A DNA stretch of 45,786 bases, taken from assembly GCA_002309615.1 (NCBI GenBank), contig DBXT01000053.1:1-45786 (forward strand), given 5' to 3'. The position numbers and the translations under genes were made by a program. The number at the start of each line of letters is the position of its first letter. The first letter of the stretch is position 1. Under the pieces are notes generated by a model, which was not told where the DNA came from, made no database searches, and saw nothing but the letters and a program-made list of their open reading frames with translations. The stretch is from Bacteroidales bacterium UBA1205. GTDB taxonomy: Bacteria > Bacteroidota > Bacteroidia > Bacteroidales > WCHB1-69. This document shows positions 8,399 to 16,803 of the stretch, piece by piece.

Positions 8399-10378
8399 AT
8401 GAAAAGATTAGTTGTTTATTCTCTATTGATGATAATGAATTTTTGTGCATTGGCACAAAATATTAGTATTGCATTTACGGCATGTGATGACAATGGTGCG
8501 TATGTTCAACTGAGTCGCGTTCTTGTTGCCAATCACACGCAAGGATGGAGTAAGACTGTCGTTTGGCCGGATACCGTTCTAACCATGCGTCAGGTTGCCG
8601 GCAATGCCGAAACGGAACATGCAACACCATTACGGTTATTGCAAAACAACCCCAATCCTTTCGGTGTTACTACCGACGTGTGTCTCATTTTGGAAGAAGC
8701 GGGGGCTGTTATGCTGACCGTAGTAGATATGAGCGGTCGCATTATTGTGTCAACGCCAAATGCCCTGTCACTGCAGGCAGGCTGTCATCGATTCCGCATA
8801 AGCATGGCAAATGCAGGCACCTATTTGCTTATAGCGCGTCAGAATGGTAAAATATCGTCTGTCAAGATGATGTGCAACATGGGAGGAAAGACAAATAAAA
8901 TAGAATATCAAGATGTTACGCCTTTGCAAAACGAGGTATCGTTGACTGAATTCCGCCATGGGGAGTTTATCAATTTCGGAGACAATATGGAATTTAAAGG
9001 CTATGCCGTTGTAGCCGGAACGGAAAAGGAGGCAATGCTCAGCGTTCAATCGCAAGGGATGTCTCAATTGTACACCCTGCAGTTTGTCAGTGAGCAAAAT
9101 CCATCGGTTATTACTCCTGCCGCAGTTGCCGATAGCAGAGCCGCAAAATCCGGCAAAACGCATAAAACCAACGAAACAGAAAGCAACAATTTTCGAGTAG
9201 CCCTTTCTTTGAGTCCTTTTTCTTTGAATCAATTTGAAAAAGGCTATTCTTTTGTTGTCGGCGATAAAACTGCCGCTACTCCTGAGGAATTGCAAGAAAT
9301 ATACCGAGAACTCGGTTCTACGGAAATGTACGTGCGTATTGCTACCAAACGACACAAAACGGCTGAAGATGTCACAGACGGTCAGCCCGACGAAAATGCC
9401 AACGTACACACTTTTGACCAAGGTATTCGCTTATGCCAAATTGCAGCAGAATTGGATATTCCCATCAATCCTGAAATTATGTGTGCCTATACCTATATGG
9501 ATATGGATAAGCAGCAGGCTCCTCGCTTTGACGAATATCCGGAATTCAATTATTTGATGAACGGCAAAGAATGGTCGGAACTTACACTTGACGAAATCTG
9601 TACAGTACTTGAGGCTTACGGTGAATTTATAGCCGAAGCCATCCTCAACACCGGTTGCACGGTGGAGAACTGGAATCTCGGCAACGAAGCCAATTTCGGT
9701 TTTGCCGGCATCAGCATGGGATTGAAAACTGCCGTGGATCCAAAATTAGAAAAAGCCGGAACACTAAAAAAATATACCGCTCCTGTGTTTGCACGCTGGT
9801 GGTTGAAAAAACATGTTTGGAAACACGATGCCAAAGCCTATGCGGCTGTGAAGGCAGGCATATTAAAAGCATATGCCAATTTAGGAATAGATGCTACAAA
9901 TGTAAAATTTTCAACCCATGTTGCCACCGTGGTGTTTCCGGCAGGATGCACCGCTCAGTTCTTCAATTTTATGAAGGAAAACGGTTACGAGATGGAAACT
10001 GCCGGCATCAGCTATTATCCCAGTGCTCCGTCTATGTCTGCCAACAAGAAAAAATTGTTGAAAAAAACCGTTACTAAAATTAAAGACAAGTGCGGACTGC
10101 AAGTTTTTATCGGAGAATTTTCTTATCCGTCAGGACCAATGGAGGGACCTTTTGCCGGTTGGAACAAAAAGGTGAGAGGATACGAAAAAAATCAACAAGG
10201 ACAAGCATCTATTTATGCTGACGTAATATCATGGGGAAAAACCCACGGTATGGCGGGTATTCGCTATTGGGCACCGGATTATGAAGGCTGGTATGCAATG
10301 TCCATGTTTGAATTTGCCAATAAAAAAGGCACGGCAAAGGTTATCTTAAAAAATCATAAAGAGATAATTGAAAAGTAG
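8399..10378 (+). CDS. Secreted GH53-like glycoside hydrolase with an N-terminal T9SS-type module (659 aa)
   Basis: A signal peptide (residues 1–20, ending CALAQ) is followed by a short strand-rich region. A module at about 77–158 has the hallmarks of a T9SS type A sorting domain: LLQNNPNPFG, VVDMSGRII, and a NAGTYLLIARQNGK end. These domains normally close the protein, but here more than 490 residues follow. The C-terminal part (about 270–655) looks like a (beta/alpha)8 glycosidase of clan GH-A, closest to endo-beta-1,4-galactanases (GH53). Candidate acid/base Glu430 lies in NLGNEANFG and candidate nucleophile Glu573 in FIGEFSYPSGP, followed by GIRYWAPDYEGW. It probably acts on plant or mucin-like galactans outside the cell or at the surface. 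Substrate and family number are inferred from motifs. It has its own promoter and no polysaccharide-utilisation SusC/D partners nearby. Confidence 0.75.
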   Translation: MKRLVVYSLLMIMNFCALAQNISIAFTACDDNGAYVQLSRVLVANHTQGWSKTVVWPDTVLTMRQVAGNAETEHATPLRLLQNNPNPFGVTTDVCLILEEAGAVMLTVVDMSGRIIVSTPNALSLQAGCHRFRISMANAGTYLLIARQNGKISSVKMMCNMGGKTNKIEYQDVTPLQNEVSLTEFRHGEFINFGDNMEFKGYAVVAGTEKEAMLSVQSQGMSQLYTLQFVSEQNPSVITPAAVADSRAAKSGKTHKTNETESNNFRVALSLSPFSLNQFEKGYSFVVGDKTAATPEELQEIYRELGSTEMYVRIATKRHKTAEDVTDGQPDENANVHTFDQGIRLCQIAAELDIPINPEIMCAYTYMDMDKQQAPRFDEYPEFNYLMNGKEWSELTLDEICTVLEAYGEFIAEAILNTGCTVENWNLGNEANFGFAGISMGLKTAVDPKLEKAGTLKKYTAPVFARWWLKKHVWKHDAKAYAAVKAGILKAYANLGIDATNVKFSTHVATVVFPAGCTAQFFNFMKENGYEMETAGISYYPSAPSMSANKKKLLKKTVTKIKDKCGLQVFIGEFSYPSGPMEGPFAGWNKKVRGYEKNQQGQASIYADVISWGKTHGMAGIRYWAPDYEGWYAMSMFEFANKKGTAKVILKNHKEIIEK

Positions 10379-10574
10379 TTTTCATAGCCGGCTGTTTTTC
10401 GTTTTCTTTCAATTTTAGTAAAAAAAGAGCGAAGAAAAAGGTATTTATGAATATGAAATTGTTGATAAATATTTAAAACCCGTTTATTGATAATTTGTAT
10501 TAAGCTGATTTATAGTATTTTATTGCATTAAAGATAATTTTGCTTAAAACGGTAATTTGTATTAAAAAAAATTG

Positions 10575-10582
10575 TACCTTTG
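10575..10582 (+). promoter_or_regulatory. Promoter -7 box (TACCTTTG) for rpsT
   Basis: TACCTTTG matches TAnnTTTG, with a possible -33 TTTG at 10556–10559. The rest of the 251-base gap before rpsT (10379–10629) holds a second box-like TAATTTTG at 10535–10542 and nothing else I can identify. Confidence 0.65.
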
Positions 10583-10629
10583 CCAACTGAAATTTTAAGC
10601 AGTAAATAAAGGAAAAAAAATATAGAAGA

Positions 10630-10884
10630 ATGGCAAATCATAAGTCGCAATTCAAAAGAATCAGACAAAACGAAAAAAGACGTTTGGAGAACAGATATTG
10701 GGGAAAAACCATGCGTAATGCAATTAAAAAACTCAGGGGAGAGCGTGATATAAACGAAGCTAAATCATGTTTACCCAAAGTAGTTTCTTTAATAGATAAA
10801 GTAGCTAAAAAAGGAGTTATTCATAAAAACAAAGCAGCAAACCTTAAATCCGGTTTGATGATAAAGATAAACAGAATGGCGTAA
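10630..10884 (+). CDS. rpsT: 30S ribosomal protein bS20
   Basis: Binds 16S rRNA in the body of the small subunit and helps its assembly. The 84 residues match the normal length, with the family start MANHKSQFKRIRQNEKRR, the central MRNAIKKLR helix and the closing VIHKNKAANLKSGLM. It is a stand-alone gene with a good promoter box 48 bases upstream and a terminator hairpin directly after it. No anomaly. Confidence 0.97.
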   Translation: MANHKSQFKRIRQNEKRRLENRYWGKTMRNAIKKLRGERDINEAKSCLPKVVSLIDKVAKKGVIHKNKAANLKSGLMIKINRMA

Positions 10885-10916
10885 GCCGTTTTGCATTTTT
10901 CATTGGTTTTTAATTT

Positions 10917-10958
10917 GGGGCAGGGTTGATATTTTTGTACAATCCTGTCTGTTTTTTT
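10917..10958 (+). terminator. Terminator after rpsT
   Basis: A 10-base stem (10919–10928 with 10940–10949, two G·U pairs) is followed by seven T. The loop contains TATTTTTG (10930–10937), itself a match to the -7 promoter box, which may serve the next gene. Confidence 0.65.
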
Positions 10959-10967
10959 AATAGAAGT

Positions 10968-11339
10968 ATGACTATAGACGAGATAAGAAAAGCACTGTAT
11001 TTTAAAAAAGAGGCTTATTTTTTGGATATGTTCGGCAAAATAAAGTGCAATCAAACAACACTATACAGTGACAGGAATAATTGCACCGACAGGCAGCATA
11101 TAGAAAAATGGCTGGCTATTAATGATTTGCTTACGGTGGCTAAATATGTGAATCAATCATGGAATCCGGATTGGGCCAATAAGAATGAGCCCAAATATGC
11201 GATAGTTATGCGTAATGGCAGTTTTGTACCCGTAAAAGTGGACACCCCTTCTTCCGTAGCTTATTTTAAAAGCGAGCAAGATACATTGCAAGTGATAGCA
11301 ATACTCGGAGAAAAATTACTCGGGGAGATATTCTTTTAG
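10968..11339 (+). CDS. Hypothetical protein (123 aa)
   Basis: I do not recognise a family. The protein is soluble, without signal peptide or membrane segment, starts MTIDEIRKALYFKK and has a charged, tryptophan-containing middle (EKWLAINDLLTVAKYVNQSWNPDW) and a predicted alpha/beta pattern with AIVMRNGSFVPVKVDT. It reminds one of small proteins carried by Bacteroidetes phages or plasmids, but that is only an impression. I start it at 10968 because the upstream frame from 10926 would begin inside the rpsT terminator. Its stop overlaps the end of the opposing waaA gene by four bases, so the two converge with no terminator between them. Confidence 0.6.
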   Translation: MTIDEIRKALYFKKEAYFLDMFGKIKCNQTTLYSDRNNCTDRQHIEKWLAINDLLTVAKYVNQSWNPDWANKNEPKYAIVMRNGSFVPVKVDTPSSVAYFKSEQDTLQVIAILGEKLLGEIFF

Positions 11340-12571
11340 TTTTTAAACACACTATTATAAATCAATTCGGCGGCTTGGGTGTGTTGCCGAACGTATTGAG
11401 CGGTGATTTCGCTTGCTTGCATGAAGGCGGAAGCATCGTTTTTCCATAATAGGAATTGTTGTTCCAAATCTTGAAATTTGTTAATAGAGCAGGCTCCTTG
11501 CAATTTTATTAAATCAACGGCTTCTTTGAATTTGTGATAATTAGGTCCGAATAATACAGGTTTGCCGTAGGTGGCGGCTTCTAAAATATTGTGTATGCCT
11601 TTGCCGAAGCCTCCGCCTATGTAGGCAATGTTGCCATAATAGTACAAGCTGCTCAGCATGCCTATGGTATCAATAATCAACACATTGTATTCATTTAAAT
11701 GCAAGGTGGATTCCATTTGCGTATAGCGTAATACTTTGTATTTTATGAATACGCGTTCCAAATCAAAAATACGCTGTTCGTCAATTTCGTGAGGGGCTAT
11801 AATGAGTTTTATATCCGGATGTTTGTGAAACAATTTGGCTATCAACACCTCATCGGGTATCCATGTACTTCCGCATATTAAAGTGAACTGATGGTTGCAA
11901 AAATGTTCAATATCAGGGTGTTTTTGTGCTTTACGGATAATGTCGCTTACTCTGTCAAAGCGGGTGTCTCCCGCTATTTCCGTTTGCGGTATGTTATGTT
12001 CTTGCAGCAGTTGCATCGATACGGAATCTTGTACATAAAAGCGGGTGATTTGTCTCAATTGCTTTAACATCCATCGGCCGATTAAGCGAAAATAAATTTG
12101 TCCCGGGCGGAATATACACGATACGGAATAAAAAGGAATTCCCATTTTATAGGCTTGATGTATATAGTTGAACCAAAAATCGTATTTGATGAAAAATATC
12201 ATTTCGGGTTTTACCGCTTTGAGAAACAATTTTACATGCATCGGTCTGTCATACGGAAGATAGTATATATAGTCGGCGTATTCATAATTTTTTCGTATTT
12301 CGTATCCCGAAGGTGAGAAAAAAGTCAACACTATTTTATATTCGGGATGTCTTTGTTTGATGCGTTCAATAAGGGGTCTTCCTTGCTCAAATTCTCCCAA
12401 AGAAGCGCAATGAAACCATATGCGACGTTCGTCGGCACGCATTTGCGAATGTATTTTATGCAGGAGTCCGCGTCGACCTTTGATCCACAGTTTTGCTTTA
12501 GGGCTGCCCAAGGCGGCTATATGGGCGGCAAAGATATATAGTAATACAAATATATTGTATAAAATACGCAT
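11336..12571 (-). CDS. waaA: 3-deoxy-D-manno-octulosonic acid (Kdo) transferase
   Basis: Transfers Kdo from CMP-Kdo to the lipid A precursor at the inner face of the inner membrane, beginning the lipopolysaccharide core. The 411 residues match the family. There is an N-terminal membrane-associated helix (MRILYNIFVLLYIFAAH), the FHCASLGEFEQGRPL motif at about 53–67 with the catalytic Glu, LTFFSPSGYE, YYLPYD, FIKYDFWFNY, and in the GT-B C-terminal half FTLICGSTW, APHEID and GGFGKGIHNILEA then FGPNYHKFKEA. It begins 2 bases after the stop of an outer-membrane-type protein gene, so the two are an operon. Confidence 0.95.
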   Translation of the reverse strand: MRILYNIFVLLYIFAAHIAALGSPKAKLWIKGRRGLLHKIHSQMRADERRIWFHCASLGEFEQGRPLIERIKQRHPEYKIVLTFFSPSGYEIRKNYEYADYIYYLPYDRPMHVKLFLKAVKPEMIFFIKYDFWFNYIHQAYKMGIPFYSVSCIFRPGQIYFRLIGRWMLKQLRQITRFYVQDSVSMQLLQEHNIPQTEIAGDTRFDRVSDIIRKAQKHPDIEHFCNHQFTLICGSTWIPDEVLIAKLFHKHPDIKLIIAPHEIDEQRIFDLERVFIKYKVLRYTQMESTLHLNEYNVLIIDTIGMLSSLYYYGNIAYIGGGFGKGIHNILEAATYGKPVLFGPNYHKFKEAVDLIKLQGACSINKFQDLEQQFLLWKNDASAFMQASEITAQYVRQHTQAAELIYNSVFKN

Positions 12572-12573
12572 GG

Positions 12574-13377
12574 TTAGAATCTGGTTTGGAATACTCTATA
12601 TGGTTGATGTTTGTATAAAGGAACAATCCACCCTACTTTGAAGCCTATATAGCTTTCAAAATACCGGTTGTTATCTTTGCCCATAAGGCTGAAATCATAG
12701 GCTCTTTGTCGTTTAGCCCAATTTTCAACAACCTCTATGCCTCCGTAAAAACATAGCAGATTCTTTTTGGTAAGATGTTGGTAACCGATAAATTGGTATA
12801 AAGAAAATCCCAAAGTAAGCCTGTCGTAGCCTTTACGGTATTCTTCGTTAAGTGACAGTACTTTATTGTTAGGATTGGTGATGTGCATATAATGTTGCAA
12901 TACGCCTATGCCTGCTTTGAGCACTAAGCCCGAGTTGCGGAATCTGGGCGTAAAACAAAATACTTTGCCCGCCATGAGTGTGAATTGCAGGCCTCTGTAA
13001 TCTACCGATATTTCATTGGTGGCAGTGCCATCGTTGGAAATGAAATAATTGGCACCTGCAGGCACCAAATGTTTAAATTCCTGTTCCAAAACATCGGCAC
13101 GCACTTTTCCTTCAAATTGGTAATTGAAAGTAAAACCGATAATCCAGTTGCTTTTGGTTTTTACATTGATACCTGTGCCTACGGAAAGGAAATTTTTAAA
13201 GTCTTTTCGTAAGTCGGCTAAAGGTATGTTGTAAGAAAATTCAAATTGAGTATATACAAACAGGGAAGCGGAATCAACGGCTGATATCTTTTCTTGCAAT
13301 TTTTGAGCATATCCGTAATTGCCCCAAAGCAGGCAAGCGCCAATGATAATCAACAATTTTAAATGTTTCATTTGCAT
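12574..13377 (-). CDS. Secreted or outer-membrane hypothetical protein (267 aa)
   Basis: A signal peptide (about residues 1–24, ending GYAQ) is followed by alternating strands with aromatic ends (FEFSYNIPLADL, NWIIGFTFNYQFEG, LTLGFSLYQFIGYQHL), the pattern of a small beta-barrel in the outer membrane. I cannot name the family. It lies 2 bases upstream of waaA, and such pairings are seen in Bacteroidetes, so a link to the envelope or lipopolysaccharide is plausible but unproven. Two close ATGs (13377 and 13371) are possible starts. A hairpin at 13387–13426 lies just upstream. Confidence 0.7.
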   Translation of the reverse strand: MQMKHLKLLIIIGACLLWGNYGYAQKLQEKISAVDSASLFVYTQFEFSYNIPLADLRKDFKNFLSVGTGINVKTKSNWIIGFTFNYQFEGKVRADVLEQEFKHLVPAGANYFISNDGTATNEISVDYRGLQFTLMAGKVFCFTPRFRNSGLVLKAGIGVLQHYMHITNPNNKVLSLNEEYRKGYDRLTLGFSLYQFIGYQHLTKKNLLCFYGGIEVVENWAKRQRAYDFSLMGKDNNRYFESYIGFKVGWIVPLYKHQPYRVFQTRF

Positions 13378-13386
13378 AATATTAAA

Positions 13387-13426
13387 AAAAAAGAATCAAA
13401 TACACAACGATACTTGATTCTTTTTT
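13387..13426. terminator. Bidirectional-looking terminator hairpin after the DUF3078 gene
   Basis: The arms AAAAAAGAATCAA (13387–13399) and TTGATTCTTTTTT (13414–13426) pair perfectly over 13 bases. Read on the minus strand it follows the DUF3078 gene and ends in a T-run. Confidence 0.7.
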
Positions 13427-13440
13427 ATTGTTATGATAGC

Positions 13441-14571
13441 TTATTTCTTTTTAGGTATTTGAAATTTATATCCTAATGTCAAACCAAATGCTTCTTGGAA
13501 TTGAAGATGGTCGGTGGTACGATTGTATATTTCGCCGGTGTACGGGTCTCTATCAAGTAATTGATTGCCGTCTGCGTCGTATACATTGAAACGAACATCA
13601 TAGTCGTATAGCAAGGCAACTTTTAATGATAAGCTTAACCATTCGGTAATGTTAAACATCCAAGTCATGTCAAAACGGGCATCCATGTTGCGTACTTGAT
13701 TGTAACCTTTTCTGCGTTCTTGTTTGTACACATCTATTGTTTTACCTTCTTCATCTACATAGGTGATGTGTTCTTTGTTTTCATCCAGGTATTTGTCCAA
13801 ATAGGCAGGACGGTTCAAATAGTCGTAGAATAGTTCCAATTTGGCATATAATTTTATTTTCGGGTGAATGTCTGCATTGAATACAATATGAGTGGAAGCA
13901 CCTACGGCTGTATATAACTTTTTGTATGCCGACACACCGAATTTGTCTTCTTCAAAGAATACGGGGTTGGTTTTGGTAACCATTTTTACACCGATGGGAG
14001 AGATGTACCATGACCACATTTTGCGTTTGTAGTCCATACCTATGGAGAGGGTGAGGTATCCGGGGGTCATGAAGGAGGAGTTAAGCACCTCTTCATTGTT
14101 GGCGTCATAACCTTTGGTAAGTTGAGTGTTGAACGTGAACATGGCTCCATAATACCAATAACCGCCGGCTTTAAGACCTAATTTGGATTTGAAATCCAAA
14201 TTATCCGATACTTTTTCTAATTTGGTGCCAATTCCTTTGGGCGGTTTGGGGTTGAATGTGGCACGCATACCATAGTCTAAATCCAAGGTGTTTTCCCAAG
14301 CGAGCTTGTTCTTTTGGTAACGCAAATACATGTTTCCTAACACCTGACCGCCTATGGCAGGGTTTGAAGCACCCACCCAGTTTTTAGAATAAGATTGATT
14401 GATGATAACTTGAAATCCGGCACCGAATTCCCATGGATTTTCAGCGTCTTTATCCACTAAAGAGCTAACCGATTGTGCCTGCTTGGTCACGTCTATAAGC
14501 TCTTGACATTTAGCGTGTTGAAAAAACATCAACATCGCTATAGCCATCCCGATTGTATAAAGTTTCTTCAT
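13441..14571 (-). CDS. DUF3078-family outer-membrane protein (376 aa)
   Basis: A signal peptide (MKKLYTIGMAIAMLMFFQHAKC) is followed by a strand-rich domain with the DUF3078 hallmarks: WEFGAGFQVIINQSYSKNW, GGQVLGNMYLRYQKNKLAWENTLDLDYG, and a final LGYKFQIPKKK strand. DUF3078 proteins are common in Bacteroidetes and look like outer-membrane beta-barrels. Their function is not established. I start at 14571 (MKKLYT) because the longer frame adds only MIYD. A -7 box is present 28 bases upstream on the minus strand. It is divergent from htpG across a 239-base gap that contains a palindrome at 14641–14657. Confidence 0.82.
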   Translation of the reverse strand: MKKLYTIGMAIAMLMFFQHAKCQELIDVTKQAQSVSSLVDKDAENPWEFGAGFQVIINQSYSKNWVGASNPAIGGQVLGNMYLRYQKNKLAWENTLDLDYGMRATFNPKPPKGIGTKLEKVSDNLDFKSKLGLKAGGYWYYGAMFTFNTQLTKGYDANNEEVLNSSFMTPGYLTLSIGMDYKRKMWSWYISPIGVKMVTKTNPVFFEEDKFGVSAYKKLYTAVGASTHIVFNADIHPKIKLYAKLELFYDYLNRPAYLDKYLDENKEHITYVDEEGKTIDVYKQERRKGYNQVRNMDARFDMTWMFNITEWLSLSLKVALLYDYDVRFNVYDADGNQLLDRDPYTGEIYNRTTDHLQFQEAFGLTLGYKFQIPKKK

Positions 14572-14598
14572 ATCGTATATCAATTATGGTTAATGATG

Positions 14599-14606
14599 CA
14601 AAGGTA
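14599..14606 (-). promoter_or_regulatory. Promoter -7 box (TACCTTTG) for the DUF3078 gene
   Basis: On the minus strand TACCTTTG matches TAnnTTTG and ends 27 bases before the ATG at 14571. Confidence 0.6.
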
Positions 14607-14640
14607 ATAAAAAAAATAATACAAGTAATCACTTTTTTAT

Positions 14641-14657
14641 TATGACATTTTGTCATA
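14641..14657. promoter_or_regulatory. Operator-like palindrome between the DUF3078 gene and htpG
   Basis: TATGACA, three T, then TGTCATA: a perfect 7-base inverted repeat. It lies 35 bases upstream of the minus-strand -7 box and 154 bases before htpG. It is too short and lacks a T-run for a terminator, so a repressor or activator site is the better guess. Confidence 0.4.
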
Positions 14658-14810
14658 AATTTTTATTTGGCATAGCATTTGAATTCCAAAACGGTGGTTA
14701 AAAACATATTCTTTAGGTAAGCAATAGGTTTTAAGAATTTAACTTTAACCTTTTACAATTGTTTATATAAAGGATACAAAAATATTAGTCAAACAAAACA
14801 TATATATATT

Positions 14811-16688
14811 ATGTCATTGAAGAGTGGAAGTATAAGCATGCAAACGGAAAATATGTTTCCGATTATCAAAAAATTTTTGTATTCAGACAATGAGATATTT
14901 TTAAGAGAGTTGGTATCCAATGCAGTAGATGCCACTCGAAAATTGCAAGCATTGGTCAATATGGGTAAAGCCGCTTGTGAGTTGGGAGATTTAACCATAG
15001 AGATTAAAATCAACAAAGCCGACAAGGAGTTGATGATTTCAGACAGGGGAGTGGGCATGACGGCCGAGGAAGTGGAAAAATATATCAATAATGTAGCTTT
15101 TTCGGGTGCCAATGAATTTTTGGAGAAATACAAAGGAGTGGATGCCTCTACCTTGATAGGACATTTTGGTTTGGGTTTTTATTCTGCTTTTATGGTGGCC
15201 GACAAAGTGGACATTGTCACTCGTTCTTTCCGTCAGGATGCCGTGCCTGTGAAATGGACATGCGACGGCTCCACCCAATTTTCCATAGATGAAACAGAAA
15301 AAGAAGATCGTGGCACGGATGTTATTTTACATTTAAGTGACGATACTTTGGAATTTTTGGAAGAAGACAGGATATTGGGAATATTGAAAAAGTATTGTAA
15401 ATTTTTACCTGTTCCCATCCGTTTTGGCAACGAAACCCGTTGGGAAAAGCCGGAGGGAGAAGAAAAAGAAAAATCGGTGGAGTATCCTCGTATTATCAAC
15501 AACACCCATCCACTATGGAAAAAGAATCCTTCGGAAGTAAGCGAACAGGAATACAATGATTTTTACAGGGAATTGTATCCATATTCGTATGAGCAGCCCT
15601 TGTTTCATATACATATTAATATAGATTATCCGTTCAATCTTACGGGTATATTGTCATTCCCTAAAGTTCGCCGGCAGGTGGATGTACAAAAGAATAAAAT
15701 ACAATTATATTGTAATCAAGTGTATATCACCGATCAGTTGGAGGGCGTGGTGCCGGAATTTTTAATGCTTTTGCATGGTGTGATAGATTCACCGGATATT
15801 CCTTTAAATGTAAGCCGAAGTTATTTGCAAAGCGATAGCAATGTGAAAAAAATAGCTTCCCACATCACCAAAAAAGTGGCAGATAAGTTGGAGGAAATGT
15901 TCAAAAACAACAGAGAAGATTTCCAAAACAAGTGGGATGACATGAAGGCATTTATGCAATATGGTATGCTCACCGATGAAAAATTTTACGAAAGGGCGGT
16001 CAAATTCTATTTGTTGAAAAACATCAACAATGAATATTTCTCCATAGAGGAGTACAAGCGAAAAATTGAAACTTTACAAAAAGACAAAGATGATAAGTTG
16101 GTGATATTGTATGCCACCAATACAGAAGAACAATACGCACAAATACAGTCGGCAAAATCCAGAGGCTATGATGTATTGCTGATGGACGGAATTTTGGATA
16201 TGCATTTTGTGAATTTGATGGAGCAAAAGTTGGAAAAGGTATCGTTTGCAAGAGTGGACGCTGATACTATTGACAAGCTGATAGTCAAAGATGAGGCTTT
16301 GCCTTCCAAATTGTCCAAAGACGAGGAGGCATCGTTAAAAACTTTTGCCGAAAGCATGGTCAGCAAAGATAAATTTGAGGTGATATTGGAGAATTTGTCA
16401 GACGAAGATTATCCTATGTCTGTTACCAAACCCGAATTTATGCGTAGATTTGCCGATATGCAAAAAATGTCGGGAGCAAATGCTTTCTGGAATAACGATA
16501 TGCAAAAAAACAATTTGGTGATAAACACTAATAACCAATTGGTTGTAAACATGTTGAACGAACAGGACGAAGACAAAAAGAAAGAAATTTTTAATCAATT
16601 GTTCGATTTGGCATTGATATTGCAACAAATGTTACAAGGAGAGGCATTGGATAAATTTGTAAAACGTTGTATAGAAAGAATGAAATAA
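14811..16688 (+). CDS. htpG: Molecular chaperone HtpG (Hsp90)
   Basis: An ATP-dependent cytosolic chaperone that remodels client proteins as a dimer. The N-terminal GHKL ATPase is clear: FLRELVSNAVDATRK at about 27–41 (catalytic Glu), DRGVGMT, and the lid GHFGLGFYSAFMV at about 116–128. The middle domain follows (about 220–470, with GILSFPKVRRQVDVQKNK and DSPDIPLNVSRSYLQ), then the C-terminal dimerisation domain. The length of 625 residues is normal for bacterial HtpG. No clear TAnnTTTG box is seen upstream. The palindrome at 14641–14657 may be involved in control. Confidence 0.96.
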   Translation: MSLKSGSISMQTENMFPIIKKFLYSDNEIFLRELVSNAVDATRKLQALVNMGKAACELGDLTIEIKINKADKELMISDRGVGMTAEEVEKYINNVAFSGANEFLEKYKGVDASTLIGHFGLGFYSAFMVADKVDIVTRSFRQDAVPVKWTCDGSTQFSIDETEKEDRGTDVILHLSDDTLEFLEEDRILGILKKYCKFLPVPIRFGNETRWEKPEGEEKEKSVEYPRIINNTHPLWKKNPSEVSEQEYNDFYRELYPYSYEQPLFHIHINIDYPFNLTGILSFPKVRRQVDVQKNKIQLYCNQVYITDQLEGVVPEFLMLLHGVIDSPDIPLNVSRSYLQSDSNVKKIASHITKKVADKLEEMFKNNREDFQNKWDDMKAFMQYGMLTDEKFYERAVKFYLLKNINNEYFSIEEYKRKIETLQKDKDDKLVILYATNTEEQYAQIQSAKSRGYDVLLMDGILDMHFVNLMEQKLEKVSFARVDADTIDKLIVKDEALPSKLSKDEEASLKTFAESMVSKDKFEVILENLSDEDYPMSVTKPEFMRRFADMQKMSGANAFWNNDMQKNNLVINTNNQLVVNMLNEQDEDKKKEIFNQLFDLALILQQMLQGEALDKFVKRCIERMK

Positions 16689-16733
16689 TGTATGTTTTTT
16701 TAGCGGAAAGGTAGAAAATAAAAAAAAATATGT

Positions 16734-16741
16734 TATCTTTG
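16734..16741 (+). promoter_or_regulatory. Promoter -7 box (TATCTTTG) for the T9SS type A cargo gene
   Basis: TATCTTTG matches TAnnTTTG and leaves a leader of roughly 58 bases before the ATG at 16804. Confidence 0.65.
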
Positions 16742-16803
16742 CAAGTTGAAAGTATGTCTTTCATGTGTAGAAAAAAATTAGTAATAAATAAAATAGACAA
16801 CAA

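Noticed and set aside
8768..9421. 217-codon minus-strand ORF inside the glycosidase gene
   Set aside because: It overlaps an established secreted enzyme frame and shows no recognisable motif or promoter.
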